From a bacterium (GTDB lineage Bacteria > SZUA-79 > Acidulodesulfobacterales > Acidulodesulfobacteraceae), in the NCBI GenBank assembly GCA_021798015.1, contig JAJZYP010000010.1, forward strand, positions 1-34,421: a stretch of 34,421 nucleotides of DNA, read 5' to 3'. This document shows, piece after piece, positions 16,667-26,400 of the stretch. Below the pieces are notes generated by a model. It searched no databases. It was not told where the DNA came from and saw nothing but the letters and a program-made list of their open reading frames with translations. The translations under genes and the position numbers were made by a program. Numbering within the stretch: position 1 is the first letter of the stretch; each line of letters opens with the position of its first letter.

Positions 16667-16676
16667 ACATCTACAT

Positions 16677-19121
16677 CTAATTATTTTTTATGTCTTTTTC
16701 TTCTTTTAACTCGCCTGAAGCAATTATGGCACTGACAACCCTTTCACTTTCATCGAGATTGATTAACTTCACACCCATGGTATTTCTTCCGATGCTTCTT
16801 AAATCAGAAGCATTTATTCTTATAATCTTGCCATTGGAGGTTATTATTATTATATCATTATCTCCTGATGCTTTCAGAACAGAGACGACAAAGCCGTTTC
16901 TTCGTCCCGTCTTTATAGCAATTATTCCCTTTCCGCCCTTATGTTGTTTTCTAAACTCCGTCATCTTTGTCTTTTTCCCATAACCTTTTTCCGTAAAGGC
17001 TACAAGGTAATCCTCCTCCGAAGAAAGCAAATCCATCGAAACAACATAATCATTTTTAGAAAGCCTGATCCCCCTGACACCCATAGCCCCCCTGCCCAGT
17101 ATTCTAAAACCCTCTATATCCACGCAAATGGATTTGCCCATTTTTGTGGCTATCACTATAAGCTGATTTTTTATGGTGTTGTTAGCAATTTGAGTATTTA
17201 TAACCTCGTCACCTTCTTTAAGCTTTATTGCTATAAGACCGCTTTTCCTGATACTTGCAAATTTATCGAGGGAGGTTTTGATAATCTGACCATTCTTTGT
17301 TGCGATAAAAATAGAATAATCCTTATCAAAACTTACGATAGGAAGAACGGATGTAACCAATTCCTTTTCCCTTAAATTAAGAAGGTTTACAATAGGTTTG
17401 CCCTTTGATGACTTTAGCGTTTCAGGAATATCATAAACATTTAATTTAAAAGCGTTCCCCATATTCGTAATAAACAGGATAGATTCGAGGGCATTTGCGC
17501 AAAATGAGTTTGCGACAAAATCCTCTTCTTTAGATTTTATGCCTGTTTGCCCCTTTCCGCCCCTATGTTGAGCCTTAAAAGTCGATAATTTTGTCCTTTT
17601 TATATAACCGTTCTCGGTCATCATAACTATCATAGCCTCGTTAGGGATAAGATCCGTAATAGTAACCTCGCTTTCTTCCTTGACTATCTCCGTCTTTCTT
17701 TTGTCGCCAAATTTATCCTTTATAAGTTTAAGCTCTTCCTTAATGACATTATTTATAAGTTTTTCGCTTCCTAAAAGGTCTCTTAACTTTTTGACTCTGT
17801 CAAGTATTTCTTCGTATTCTTTAATAATGTGTTCCCGTTCTAAATTGGTAATCTTTTCTAATTTTAAATCAAGAACGGCACGAGCCTGAATATCCGTAAA
17901 TTTATATTTACCTTCAAGCCGCTCTCGCGCCTCCGCCGGGGACTGTGAATTTTTTATAAGTTCTATAACCTCGTCAATATTTTGAGCTACAATTTTAAAT
18001 GCTTCTAATATGTGAAGACGGGCTTCCGCTTTTTTTAATTCGAATAATGTCCTTTTTATAACTACCTCTTTCCTAAAATTCACAAAAAGGGAGAGCATAT
18101 CCTTTATGTTTAATATTTTTGGCTGATTATTTACTATCGCAAGAAAAATAACCCCGAATGTCTCCTCAAGCTGTGTGTGTTTAAAGAGATTGTTAATTAA
18201 AACAATCTCATTGGCATCCCTTTTTAGTTCAATAACTACCCTCAGTCCTTCCCTATCGGATTCATCCCTCAGGTCAGATATGCCTTCTATCTTTTTTTCC
18301 TTAACAAGTTCGGCTATTCTTTCGAGTATTTTTGATTTGTTTACCTGATATGGTATTTCGGTTATGATTATTTTTGATTTCTCGAAATGATATTTAGCTC
18401 TTACCTTTACAAGTCCCCTTCCTGTTTTAAAATAGTTATTTATTCCGGAATCACCGTAAATTATGCCCCCTGTCGGAAAGTCTGGGCCTTTGATCAGGGT
18501 TTTTAATTCATCTATACTTACGTCCGCATTATCCATAAAATAGAGTATTGCGTCTATGGTTTCGGTAAGATTATGCGGGGGGATATTTGACGACATTCCT
18601 ACGGCAATACCTGATGAACCGTTAATAAGCAGGTTTGGAAACTTCGCGGGTAAAACAGCTGGCTCTTTTAGCGAACCATCGTAGTTGGGAACAAAGTCAA
18701 CCGTTTCAAAATCTATATCGTCCAATAAAAACGATGAAAGTTTGGTCATTCTAATTTCGGTGTATCTCATAGCTGCCGGGGGGTCTCCGTCGATAGAACC
18801 AAAATTCCCCTGACCGTCGACAAGCGGATACCTTAAGGAAAAATCCTGCGCCATTCTGACAGTCGCATCATAAACCGCCGCATCTCCATGCGGGTGATAT
18901 TTACCTATGACATCACCGACAATTCTTGCAGATTTTTTATAAGGCTTGTTAAAATCGTTACCTATATCGTTCATAGCAAAAAGGATTCTTCTATGAACGG
19001 GTTTTAATCCATCTTTAACCTCCGGAAGAGCCCTTCCTATAATTACGCTCATGGCGTAATCAAGATATGACTGCCTCATCTCGTCTTCTATGTTAATATT
19101 GATAATACTCTTTTGATCCAA
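16677..19121 (-). CDS. gyrA: DNA gyrase subunit A
   Basis: 814 residues. With GyrB it introduces negative supercoils. The breakage-reunion domain has [42 protein letters not shown] and the catalytic Tyr120 in [10 protein letters not shown]. The C-terminal beta-pinwheel repeats carry the GyrA-box-like [10 protein letters not shown] near 540, which separates it from ParC. The position equal to E. coli Ser83 is Ala81; the position of Asp87 is kept (Asp85). The start is TTG (19121) with GAGGAGG 5 nt before it; the sequence begins [15 protein letters not shown] as is usual for GyrA. gyrB is not in the window. A perfect 11-bp hairpin lies 30-54 nt upstream. Confidence 0.97.
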   Translation of the reverse strand: MDQKSIININIEDEMRQSYLDYAMSVIIGRALPEVKDGLKPVHRRILFAMNDIGNDFNKPYKKSARIVGDVIGKYHPHGDAAVYDATVRMAQDFSLRYPLVDGQGNFGSIDGDPPAAMRYTEIRMTKLSSFLLDDIDFETVDFVPNYDGSLKEPAVLPAKFPNLLINGSSGIAVGMSSNIPPHNLTETIDAILYFMDNADVSIDELKTLIKGPDFPTGGIIYGDSGINNYFKTGRGLVKVRAKYHFEKSKIIITEIPYQVNKSKILERIAELVKEKKIEGISDLRDESDREGLRVVIELKRDANEIVLINNLFKHTQLEETFGVIFLAIVNNQPKILNIKDMLSLFVNFRKEVVIKRTLFELKKAEARLHILEAFKIVAQNIDEVIELIKNSQSPAEARERLEGKYKFTDIQARAVLDLKLEKITNLEREHIIKEYEEILDRVKKLRDLLGSEKLINNVIKEELKLIKDKFGDKRKTEIVKEESEVTITDLIPNEAMIVMMTENGYIKRTKLSTFKAQHRGGKGQTGIKSKEEDFVANSFCANALESILFITNMGNAFKLNVYDIPETLKSSKGKPIVNLLNLREKELVTSVLPIVSFDKDYSIFIATKNGQIIKTSLDKFASIRKSGLIAIKLKEGDEVINTQIANNTIKNQLIVIATKMGKSICVDIEGFRILGRGAMGVRGIRLSKNDYVVSMDLLSSEEDYLVAFTEKGYGKKTKMTEFRKQHKGGKGIIAIKTGRRNGFVVSVLKASGDNDIIIITSNGKIIRINASDLRSIGRNTMGVKLINLDESERVVSAIIASGELKEEKDIKNN

Positions 19122-19150
19122 AATTCCTCCTCTATTGTTGTATTGTTTTA

Positions 19151-19175
19151 TATTGCAATGTTTTACATTGCAATA
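19151..19175. promoter_or_regulatory. perfect 11-bp inverted repeat upstream of gyrA
   Basis: Arms TATTGCAATGT (19151-19161) and ACATTGCAATA (19165-19175) flank a 3-nt loop in the 78-nt gap between moaA and gyrA. No T-run follows on the transcribed strand. It could be an operator for gyrA or a weak terminator after moaA. A 3-nt loop suits a folded RNA or DNA hairpin as well as a dimeric protein site. Confidence 0.5.
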
Positions 19176-19199
19176 TTGTTGAAATAATAATTACCGTCA

Positions 19200-20201
19200 T
19201 TACCCGCCGATTCCATTCATGAAATCATTAGCCCATAATAAAGAACCTGATTTTTTAACCTTTTCGCTAAAATTGTGCTTATCTTTTTTTAATTGAATTA
19301 GATTGGAAACCCAATTAAACACAGCCTCATCATCTTTTTGTTTTAAAATTTGCTTTATATCATATTCATTGTCATAAAAAAGGCATAGTCTTAGCCTACC
19401 GGAAGCTGTTAGCCTTAGCCTGTTGCAGCTGCCGCAAAAATGCTCGGATAAAGGGCTTATAAACCCGATAGCCGCTTTACCGTCCTTAAAACCATATTCT
19501 TTACTAACCGCTTGATACCCGTTCCCTGAAATCAGCTCAAAGCCGTCAAACGCGCTTCTTATTTTTTCCTCAATCTCTTTTGATGTTATAGTTTCGCTAA
19601 TATTACCGCCAATCGGCATATATTCGATAAATCTTAAGTTAATTTCAAACTCTCTTGCAAAATTTACAAAATCTATTATCTCGTCTTCATTTATCCCTTT
19701 TATTAAAACCGTGTTAATTTTTATGGGGTCATAACCTATTTTTTTTGCAAGTTTTATACCGTTAAAAACAGACTGCAAACCGCCAAATCTTGTTATTTGT
19801 TGGAATCTATCTTCTCTTAAAGAATCAAGACTTATATTAATCCGTTTAAGTCCGGCATCATAAAGCTCTAACGCAAACTTATCAAGAAGTATGCCGTTTG
19901 TGGTCATAGAAATATCACTTATACCTGCTATTTTGCTTAAACTTTCTACGAAACCCGCCACGCCTTTCCTCACTAACGGCTCCCCGCCTGTAATTCTTAC
20001 CTTGTTAACTCCATGATTTGCCAGAATATTAACAAATCTCAAGATATCCTCATAAGATATTATTTCGTTGTGGCTTAAAGGCTTAACCCCCTTTTCAGGC
20101 ATACAGTAAACACATCTTAAGTTGCACCTGTCCGTTATGCTCACCCTCAAGTAAGTTATATTTCTGCCCTGACTGTCTATTAAAGGTTTTAGCTTATCCA
20201 A
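19200..20201 (-). CDS. moaA: GTP 3',8-cyclase (molybdenum cofactor synthesis)
   Basis: MoaA is a radical SAM enzyme that starts molybdopterin synthesis from GTP. The SAM cluster motif is CNLRCVYC (C26, C30, C33 from the TTG start), with TGGEPLVRKG and FIEYMPIGG. The second cluster lies in FCGSCNRLRLTASGRLRLC. The protein ends in Gly-Gly, as needed for activity. I prefer the TTG at 20201, which has GAGAGG 9 nt upstream. The in-frame ATG at 20225 lies inside a dispersed-type palindrome and has only AGGA touching it. With the ATG the protein would be 341 rather than 333 residues. A user of its product may be the molybdopterin oxidoreductase encoded at 22.9 kb. Confidence 0.95.
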   Translation of the reverse strand: MDKLKPLIDSQGRNITYLRVSITDRCNLRCVYCMPEKGVKPLSHNEIISYEDILRFVNILANHGVNKVRITGGEPLVRKGVAGFVESLSKIAGISDISMTTNGILLDKFALELYDAGLKRINISLDSLREDRFQQITRFGGLQSVFNGIKLAKKIGYDPIKINTVLIKGINEDEIIDFVNFAREFEINLRFIEYMPIGGNISETITSKEIEEKIRSAFDGFELISGNGYQAVSKEYGFKDGKAAIGFISPLSEHFCGSCNRLRLTASGRLRLCLFYDNEYDIKQILKQKDDEAVFNWVSNLIQLKKDKHNFSEKVKKSGSLLWANDFMNGIGG

Positions 20202-20223
20202 AATACTTATCCTCTCGTTTGTC

Positions 20224-20243
20224 ATTCCTGCGGAAGCAGGAAT
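20224..20243. repeat. dRS3-like palindrome (ATTCCTGC-GGAA-GCAGGAAT)
   Basis: Two perfect 8-nt arms flank a 4-nt loop, with GTC before and CTA after. The pattern ATTCC...GGAAT flanked by GTC resembles the dispersed 20-nt repeats known as dRS3 in Neisseria and similar small palindromes in other proteobacteria. It lies between the PBP1A gene and moaA and overlaps the first possible ATG of moaA. Only one copy is in this window, so dispersion is inferred. Confidence 0.55.
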
Positions 20244-20260
20244 CTATATAAGTGAAATTA

Positions 20261-22633
20261 TTAAAACAATCCAAAAAAAGACTGCGGGTTTTTGATCTTT
20301 CTTTGTTTTTTACTTAAAGTCGGTTCCGTCCCCGCAACATACGGCATCAAAACAGGATCCTTATAGCTTGAATTTGCAATTAAACCGGTGTGAGGGTTAA
20401 TTTCAGCAAACACTACCCTTTTTGGAATTTTAAACGCCTTTGGTGGATAGATATTTAGCGCCTTTGACATATAAGAATCCCATATCGGCGCAGCAGTGAT
20501 AGCCCCAACCATAAACCTTCCCATCGAATGAAAATCGTCCAGACCTGTCCACACCCCCGTTACCAAAGACGATGTATATCCCATGAACACGCCGTCTCTG
20601 TATTGGCTCGATGAACCTGTCTTACCGGCAACATAAGGGGTAATTTTTCTTATTTTCGAAACGGTAACACCGGTTCCGTTTGTAATGACCCGTTCAAGCA
20701 TGTTCGTTAGAACATACGCAACCTGAGGGGTTAAGACCTGTTTGCATTCCTGTTTATTTTGATAAAGAATTTTGCCTGAAGGCGTTAATATTTTAACGAT
20801 AAAAACAGGCTTACACTCCTTCCCGCCGTCAGAAAATGCGGTATAAGCAGCCGTTAAATCGATAAGTCTCACACTCGATGAACCCAAAGCCATGGTCAGG
20901 TTTCTTACAACATGGTGAATACCCATCTCATTAGCCAAATGTGCCACTTTATTTATCCCAACCTTTTTCAAAAGTTTTACGGCAATAACATCGATGGAAT
21001 GTGCAAGCCCTATCAAAAGCGGCGTAGGGCCGGTAAACCTGCGGGAAAAATTGTGAGGCTTATAATATTTTCCGGGAACCCCCGTCGGGTAAATTACAGG
21101 AGTATTATTTATTAAAGAAGAGGGGGTATATCCAAGCGTTAAAGCCTCGGCATAAACAATAGGCTTAAATGCAGAGCCTGTTTGCCTTTTGGCATAAAGC
21201 GCCCTGTCAAACTGCGTATCTTTAAAGCTATAACCACCAACCATAGCTCTTACATATCCGTTTTTGGGATCAATCGAAACCAGTGCCCCTTCGATAACAT
21301 CTTTTTCTTCTAAAGAGAAAATGGGTATGCGGTTTTTACCATAACCGTCAAATTTAACTAAGATTTCATATCCAGGCTTTAGAGCCTGATTCACATTATT
21401 AATAGTTCTATAAGCAAAATAAACATAACGCTCGAACCGGGATGCCCACCTCATATTATTAATCGGAAGAATCCCTTTGAATTTCCCGATGGCAACATTC
21501 GCATACAGGCCATTCGGAGAAATTCTTGTAACAAAACCCTTATAAATACCACCGATATGTAGAGAATCTATGAGGCCTTTTTCTTTATTAATTTTTTTCA
21601 GCATTTCATTATAACTTAACTTTTTAAGAGGACCTGTATAACCGTATTCGTGAGAAAGTTTAGTGAGTCCGGGTTTAACGGCATTATCGGCATATTTTTG
21701 AGCCCTTGCGCTTAAGGCGGCATAAACCTTAAGCCCGCCCTCTCTATAAATAGTTTTACCATACTTACTTATAATTCTCTGCTTGAGAAAGGAAAGGTAG
21801 TAAGGGGCAATGCCGTAATACTTAAAATAGTTGTGAAGCTTAAGTTTTGTATTATAAGCGGATACAGCCTGAGCCTTGGAAATAAATCCGTCATTCACCA
21901 TTTGATTCAGAACATATTTTTGCCTTCTTTTGGCATACTTAAAGTGGACATAGGGATCCAAAAAAGATGGGGCCTGCGGTAACCCTCCAAGCATGGATGC
22001 CTGCGCAAGATTAAGCTTCAACACCGGAACTCCAAAATAGGTAAGGGAAGCCGCCTCTATGCCATATGCATTGTTGCCCAAATATATTTGATTAAGATAT
22101 ATATCTAAAATATCGTTTTTCGATAAATGATCTGCTATACGGTAAGCTAAAATAGCTTCCCTTAGCTTCCAAATATATGTCCTTTCATACGGAACAAGAA
22201 GGGTTTTTGCCACCTGTTGGGTTATTGTCGAACCGCCCTCGACAATGTGTCCCGCCATAAGATTAACTACAAAAGCCCTCGCAATTGCCTTATAATCGAG
22301 CGGACCTTGATTATAAAAATTTTTATCTTCAGCCGCTAAAAAAGCCTCTCTAACCTGCAATGGTATGTTTGAAAAAGGAACAACCTCCCTGTTTACCGAA
22401 CCTAAGTAGCCTACAAGTTTTCCGCTGGATGAATATACATAATTCACCTGCTGCGGATGATAACTCTTAAGAGAGATAATATTCGGAACGGTAGAAGAAA
22501 GCAAAAAATAAAGAATAGCTAAAATAATGATAGGAACAAATATTAAGACAAAAACGGTCGTAACTATTATCTTTAGCAAATTTTTTTTTGTCCTTTTAGA
22601 TTTATTTTTATTTACAGGTTTATTCACTGACAT
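20261..22633 (-). CDS. mrcA: penicillin-binding protein 1A (bifunctional transglycosylase/transpeptidase)
   Basis: 790 residues. It polymerises and cross-links peptidoglycan at the outer face of the inner membrane. A basic cytoplasmic tail (about 1-20) leads into one membrane helix (ILKIIVTTVFVLIFVPIIIL). The GT51 domain has REAFLAAEDKNFYNQGPLDY, GGSTITQQVAKTL and LDIYLNQIYLGNNAYGIEAA. An OB-like insert follows (about 350-450). The transpeptidase has GSAFKP with the acylated Ser near 485, and KTGSS near 671. This order with the OB insert is typical of PBP1A rather than PBP1B or PBP1C. ATG start; stop 59 nt before the moaA TTG. Confidence 0.95.
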   Translation of the reverse strand: MSVNKPVNKNKSKRTKKNLLKIIVTTVFVLIFVPIIILAILYFLLSSTVPNIISLKSYHPQQVNYVYSSSGKLVGYLGSVNREVVPFSNIPLQVREAFLAAEDKNFYNQGPLDYKAIARAFVVNLMAGHIVEGGSTITQQVAKTLLVPYERTYIWKLREAILAYRIADHLSKNDILDIYLNQIYLGNNAYGIEAASLTYFGVPVLKLNLAQASMLGGLPQAPSFLDPYVHFKYAKRRQKYVLNQMVNDGFISKAQAVSAYNTKLKLHNYFKYYGIAPYYLSFLKQRIISKYGKTIYREGGLKVYAALSARAQKYADNAVKPGLTKLSHEYGYTGPLKKLSYNEMLKKINKEKGLIDSLHIGGIYKGFVTRISPNGLYANVAIGKFKGILPINNMRWASRFERYVYFAYRTINNVNQALKPGYEILVKFDGYGKNRIPIFSLEEKDVIEGALVSIDPKNGYVRAMVGGYSFKDTQFDRALYAKRQTGSAFKPIVYAEALTLGYTPSSLINNTPVIYPTGVPGKYYKPHNFSRRFTGPTPLLIGLAHSIDVIAVKLLKKVGINKVAHLANEMGIHHVVRNLTMALGSSSVRLIDLTAAYTAFSDGGKECKPVFIVKILTPSGKILYQNKQECKQVLTPQVAYVLTNMLERVITNGTGVTVSKIRKITPYVAGKTGSSSQYRDGVFMGYTSSLVTGVWTGLDDFHSMGRFMVGAITAAPIWDSYMSKALNIYPPKAFKIPKRVVFAEINPHTGLIANSSYKDPVLMPYVAGTEPTLSKKQRKIKNPQSFFGLF

Positions 22634-22756
22634 AAATTCACAATTAAATTAAAATTAATAGACATTTTTATATTATACAATATAAATTTTAAGTTTAAAA
22701 GTTTAAGACACCGGGGCAATGATTTAACAGGTTTTTAAGGATATATTTTTATAGAA

Positions 22757-22782
22757 TGGGGACGGACTTAAGTCTGTCCCCA
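22757..22782. repeat. 26-nt palindrome in the gap before the PBP1A gene
   Basis: TGGGGACGGACTT and AAGTCTGTCCCCA are complementary apart from one G:T pair. The form resembles the dispersed GGGGAC...GTCCCC palindromes found in many genomes, sometimes next to REP-associated tyrosine transposases. No such transposase is intact here. It stands out as GC-rich in an AT-rich 283-nt gap (22634-22916). Confidence 0.6.
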
Positions 22783-22787
22783 TAAAA

Positions 22788-22892
22788 ATGGAGAAAAAGA
22801 TGCCTTACAAAGTGGATACCGTAGCTTTTCCCGGCCTCTTGAAAATGGGAAGATGTCGAAAAGCTAATCGGCGGAGTCATATAAAGCTGTAA
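22788..22892 (+). pseudogene. short ORF or gene remnant next to the palindrome
   Basis: A 34-codon frame starts with ATG 6 nt after the palindrome (MEKKMPYKVDTVAFPGLLK...). Shifting frame near 22850 gives a protein-like continuation (WEDVEKLIGGVI), which suggests a decayed coding piece rather than a real small gene. There is no clear ribosome binding site. I cannot name the family; a remnant of a mobile-repeat transposase is one guess, made only because of the palindrome beside it. Confidence 0.25.
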
Positions 22893-22916
22893 TAAAGCCT
22901 GCAAAGAAAGGGCTGT

Positions 22917-23465
22917 TTAAGCGTATCTTTCTTCTTTAAAAGGGTCTGCGCTATTGGAATAGCCTCTCTGCTCCCAGTATCCAAGCTCTTCTTTATCTAA
23001 AAAGGTAATCGTCTTTACCCATTTTGCGCTTTTATATGCGTATTTATCGGGAATAATGAGGCGCGCCGGAAAACCATGTTCCGGCGTTAAAACTTTCCCG
23101 CCGTATTTAATCGCAAGAATCGAATTGTCTTTAAGCAAAAAGTCGATATCTATGTTTGTCGTATAGCCGTCGTAGGAACTTATCAGGACATACTTTGCAT
23201 TTTTATAGGGTTTAACGATAGCGGCAAGCTTTTTTGACAAAACGCCCTCCCATTCGACGGATTCTTTCGTCCATCCGGTAACGCAGTGAAAGTCGCCTAT
23301 TACTTTATCGTTTCCGATTTTTACGATATCTTCGTAAGTTAAAACGGCTGGATTATCGACTAAGCCTTTTATAGTAAGCCTGTAATCCTCGACGTCAACA
23401 TCCGGAACATATCCTAAGTCCAGTTGAATTAAATCGTCTGATTTTTTTTGGTTTGGCGGAATCAT
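22917..23465 (-). CDS. small sulfite-oxidase-family molybdopterin oxidoreductase
   Basis: 182 residues. The molybdenum-binding cysteine is C61 in FHCVTGWT. Other family marks are DYRLTIKGLVDNP, YVLISSYDGYTTNI, the cofactor-contacting HGFPARLIIPDKYAYKSAKWVKTI, and GYWEQRGYSN at the end. It lacks the Tat signal of MsrP/YedY and lacks a haem domain, so it appears cytoplasmic; its substrate is unknown. ATG start with GGAGG a rather long 14 nt upstream. It lies 27 nt after the type ISP gene stop on the same strand, but functionally it fits moaA better than the restriction genes. Confidence 0.88.
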   Translation of the reverse strand: MIPPNQKKSDDLIQLDLGYVPDVDVEDYRLTIKGLVDNPAVLTYEDIVKIGNDKVIGDFHCVTGWTKESVEWEGVLSKKLAAIVKPYKNAKYVLISSYDGYTTNIDIDFLLKDNSILAIKYGGKVLTPEHGFPARLIIPDKYAYKSAKWVKTITFLDKEELGYWEQRGYSNSADPFKEERYA

Positions 23466-23492
23466 ATAATTTTACTCACCCTCCTAAAAAAA

Positions 23493-26400
23493 TTAATTTA
23501 TAACGGAAACAAACTCCGCGACTACTTTAAAGTCGGTTTCCGAAGCATTTTCTATTACAATGTCGTCAAAATCTTTATTATCCGGCGAAAGGATTATTTT
23601 TTTATGAAGCCAGCGGCCATCTTCTTCTAAATATTCCTTTTCGCTTTTATATCTTTTTACGGTAAATTTTTGGTTCGTTTCGGGGTCGGCAACGAATTTC
23701 GATGATTCCACAAGTACTACTTTGCCGTTACGAGAGCCGCCGCGCTCGAAACGGAATATACAGTAACTGCCGTCCGGTATGGTAGGTTCCATTGATTTGC
23801 CGGCTACTTTTGCTATAAACATATCTCTACTAAGTTTTAAGGGGGCGTTAATGGTTTTACCTGCGGAATCGCTGACGCCGGTATCGGACTTTCCGGTTTC
23901 GACTCTTTTCCAGCCAAGCTGTTCGACATATTCTTCGCCGCTAAACTTGGAGGCGGCGGCTTCTAAAGAATAGACAGGCAGGTATTCCACAAATTTTTCG
24001 GCTTCGGCGATATCGTCGCTTGAAACAAGTTGAAGATGCACCGGTTTTACACCTTGATATTTGTCCTCGAATATTTGAGGTAAATTTTTAACAATCCGCA
24101 TTGTCTTTATGCTGACATTAATTATCTTTTTCAATAAGTCTAAGATATATCTGGGATTATCCGACCATTCGTTTGGGTCATTAAGAATATCGCTATCTTT
24201 ATCAATTTTTATTTGGTATCTTTCCATAATCCACTCTATTGCAGGTTTGCCGTTTACGATATAATCGTAAGCCTCAAGCGGTATGTCTTTAAGCGTTATG
24301 TAAGAATTATAATCTATTATGCTCTTATCCACTGCTCCGTCTTTTTTGCCGAATTTCATTTTATTAACCTTATAATCAGGATCTCTCTTTTCGCTTATGT
24401 CTTCTATCGCTGGATACGGCTCAATGTCCTCGTAATTTATATGTAAATTTATAAGTTTTTCACCGGCTTTGCCGAAAGCCCAAAAATCGGGCGCAAAAGG
24501 CATACGGGGCAACATTCTTTTTAATGTGGCGCTAAAGCGCTCTTTGTATTCAGGGGAATGCAATATCCCGTAAATATAATGAAATATATCGTCCTTTTTT
24601 ATTGCTTCATCGCTATAACGTTTTTTAAATAAATATAATGTTTCGTCGGTAATAGCATCACGACGCATATATGATTCAGCAGTTGTTTCTTTTATTGCAT
24701 TATTGTTTTCAAACAAGCCGTTTTCTTCATGTCGTTCGACTTTTTCATAGTAATAGCGGGGAAAGCACTGACCTGGAGACAATGCGCTTAAATCAGGCAA
24801 TGTTTTAGACGCCAAGGTTGAAAATGCTTTGGAAGCCCCAATACCGGTAACAGTTATAACGATATTCTCATGTTCAGACGTCGGAAAAATTGATGGCATT
24901 AAATAGACCATACTATTGAACATTCGGTCGAAATATAAAAACTCTTTTACAAATGGGCGATACAATGATTCGATAATATTATCCTGTTTAAAAAGTCCAA
25001 TTTTCCCATGCTTTGCATAATTCTGTAACTCTCTATCCCAACTTATAAATTTTTTATCGTTATTAAAAGGAAGACCGGTCTTAATATTATTAATTTCTTG
25101 ATTATAATTGCCAATCATACGCTTCATATTTTCAGATAATTCTTTTTTGGAAAAATTGTAAGCCCATGCGTCCCTGCCCGTAACAGCACCTCTTGAATAA
25201 ATACTAAAAATAACTTTATGGTTTTTATCCTTTTTATCTCCCAAAGACATAAAATCCTCAAAAGCTTCATCCCTTTGGTTAATCCAATCCCCCGCAATAT
25301 TTGGTTCTATTTTTTGGCATGACAGTTTCTCAATGCTCCCAAACTCAGCAATAATATTAAGTTTTTCTTCCCTATCCAAGTAGTCGCCTATATCGTGGTA
25401 ACACAACTCGCACTCGCCTTTATGTAAGCCGTCTTTAATAAATATCGTAATTGCCACAGGGGTGCGGGAACCTGAGCCAAATATCTTGCCACCTTCCTTA
25501 TGAGATAATTCCCCAGAAGTTCTCTGGTTTCCTCGTAAATTAAAAATGTATATATGACTGAAATCCTTTACAATGGTTTTCCTTATACCGTCCGCAGCAT
25601 TTCCGTCTATAAAAGAACCGTTAGTAACAAATCCTATGACGCCTTTGTCTTTAATTCGGTCGGACGCCCAGCGGATAGCCCTTATATAAGAATCGTAAAG
25701 GCTGTTTTTGTTGGTTGCACTTGATTCTTCGGCATATGTTTCTTTTATTCGCTCGTCAAGTTTGGGATATTTTAAATTCTGATTGTTGTCGTTTCCGCTG
25801 GTCTGTCCCGCGGAATAGGGCGGGTTACCAAATATTACCCTTATGTCCTGTTCTTTTTGCCTTTTTGCCCGTTCGCTGTTTGCCTCGGAAAACGCGTCAA
25901 ATTTATTATTATCTTCGAACATCTGGAACGTATCGGCAAGAACTATACCTTCGAAAGGTTTATACTCCCCTGTCAAGGAGTGATAGATATTTTCAATATT
26001 TACTGTCGCAACATAATAAGCTAAAAGAACTATTTCGTTAGCATGTATTTCGTTTCTGTATTTATAAGGCAGGTCTTCAGGTTTGATTAATCCCGATTGA
26101 AGCAACCTTGTGATGAATGTTCCCGTACCGGTAAAGGGGTCAAGAATCTGAACATTTCTATCCGTTAATCCGGTATCAAAATGACTTCTTAAAGCATGTT
26201 CGACCGAGTGTATTATAAAATCTACCACTTCGACCGGCGTATAGACTATTCCCAGCCTTTCGGACATCTTGGGAAATGCTGTTTTAAAAAACGTGTCGTA
26301 GAGATTTTTTATAACATCCTGCCTCGATTTATCGCTTTTAACATAATCGATACTGTTTTTTCTCACATTCTCGTAAAACCTTTCAAGCCCTTCTGTTTCC

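Noticed and set aside
16941-17375. 144-codon plus-strand ORF opposite gyrA
   Set aside because: It lies within the conserved C-terminal domain of gyrA and has no ribosome binding site or motif.
25715-26041. Plus-strand ORF opposite the type ISP methyltransferase
   Set aside because: It is a shadow of the conserved methyltransferase motif region; the Arg-rich composition is typical of antisense frames.
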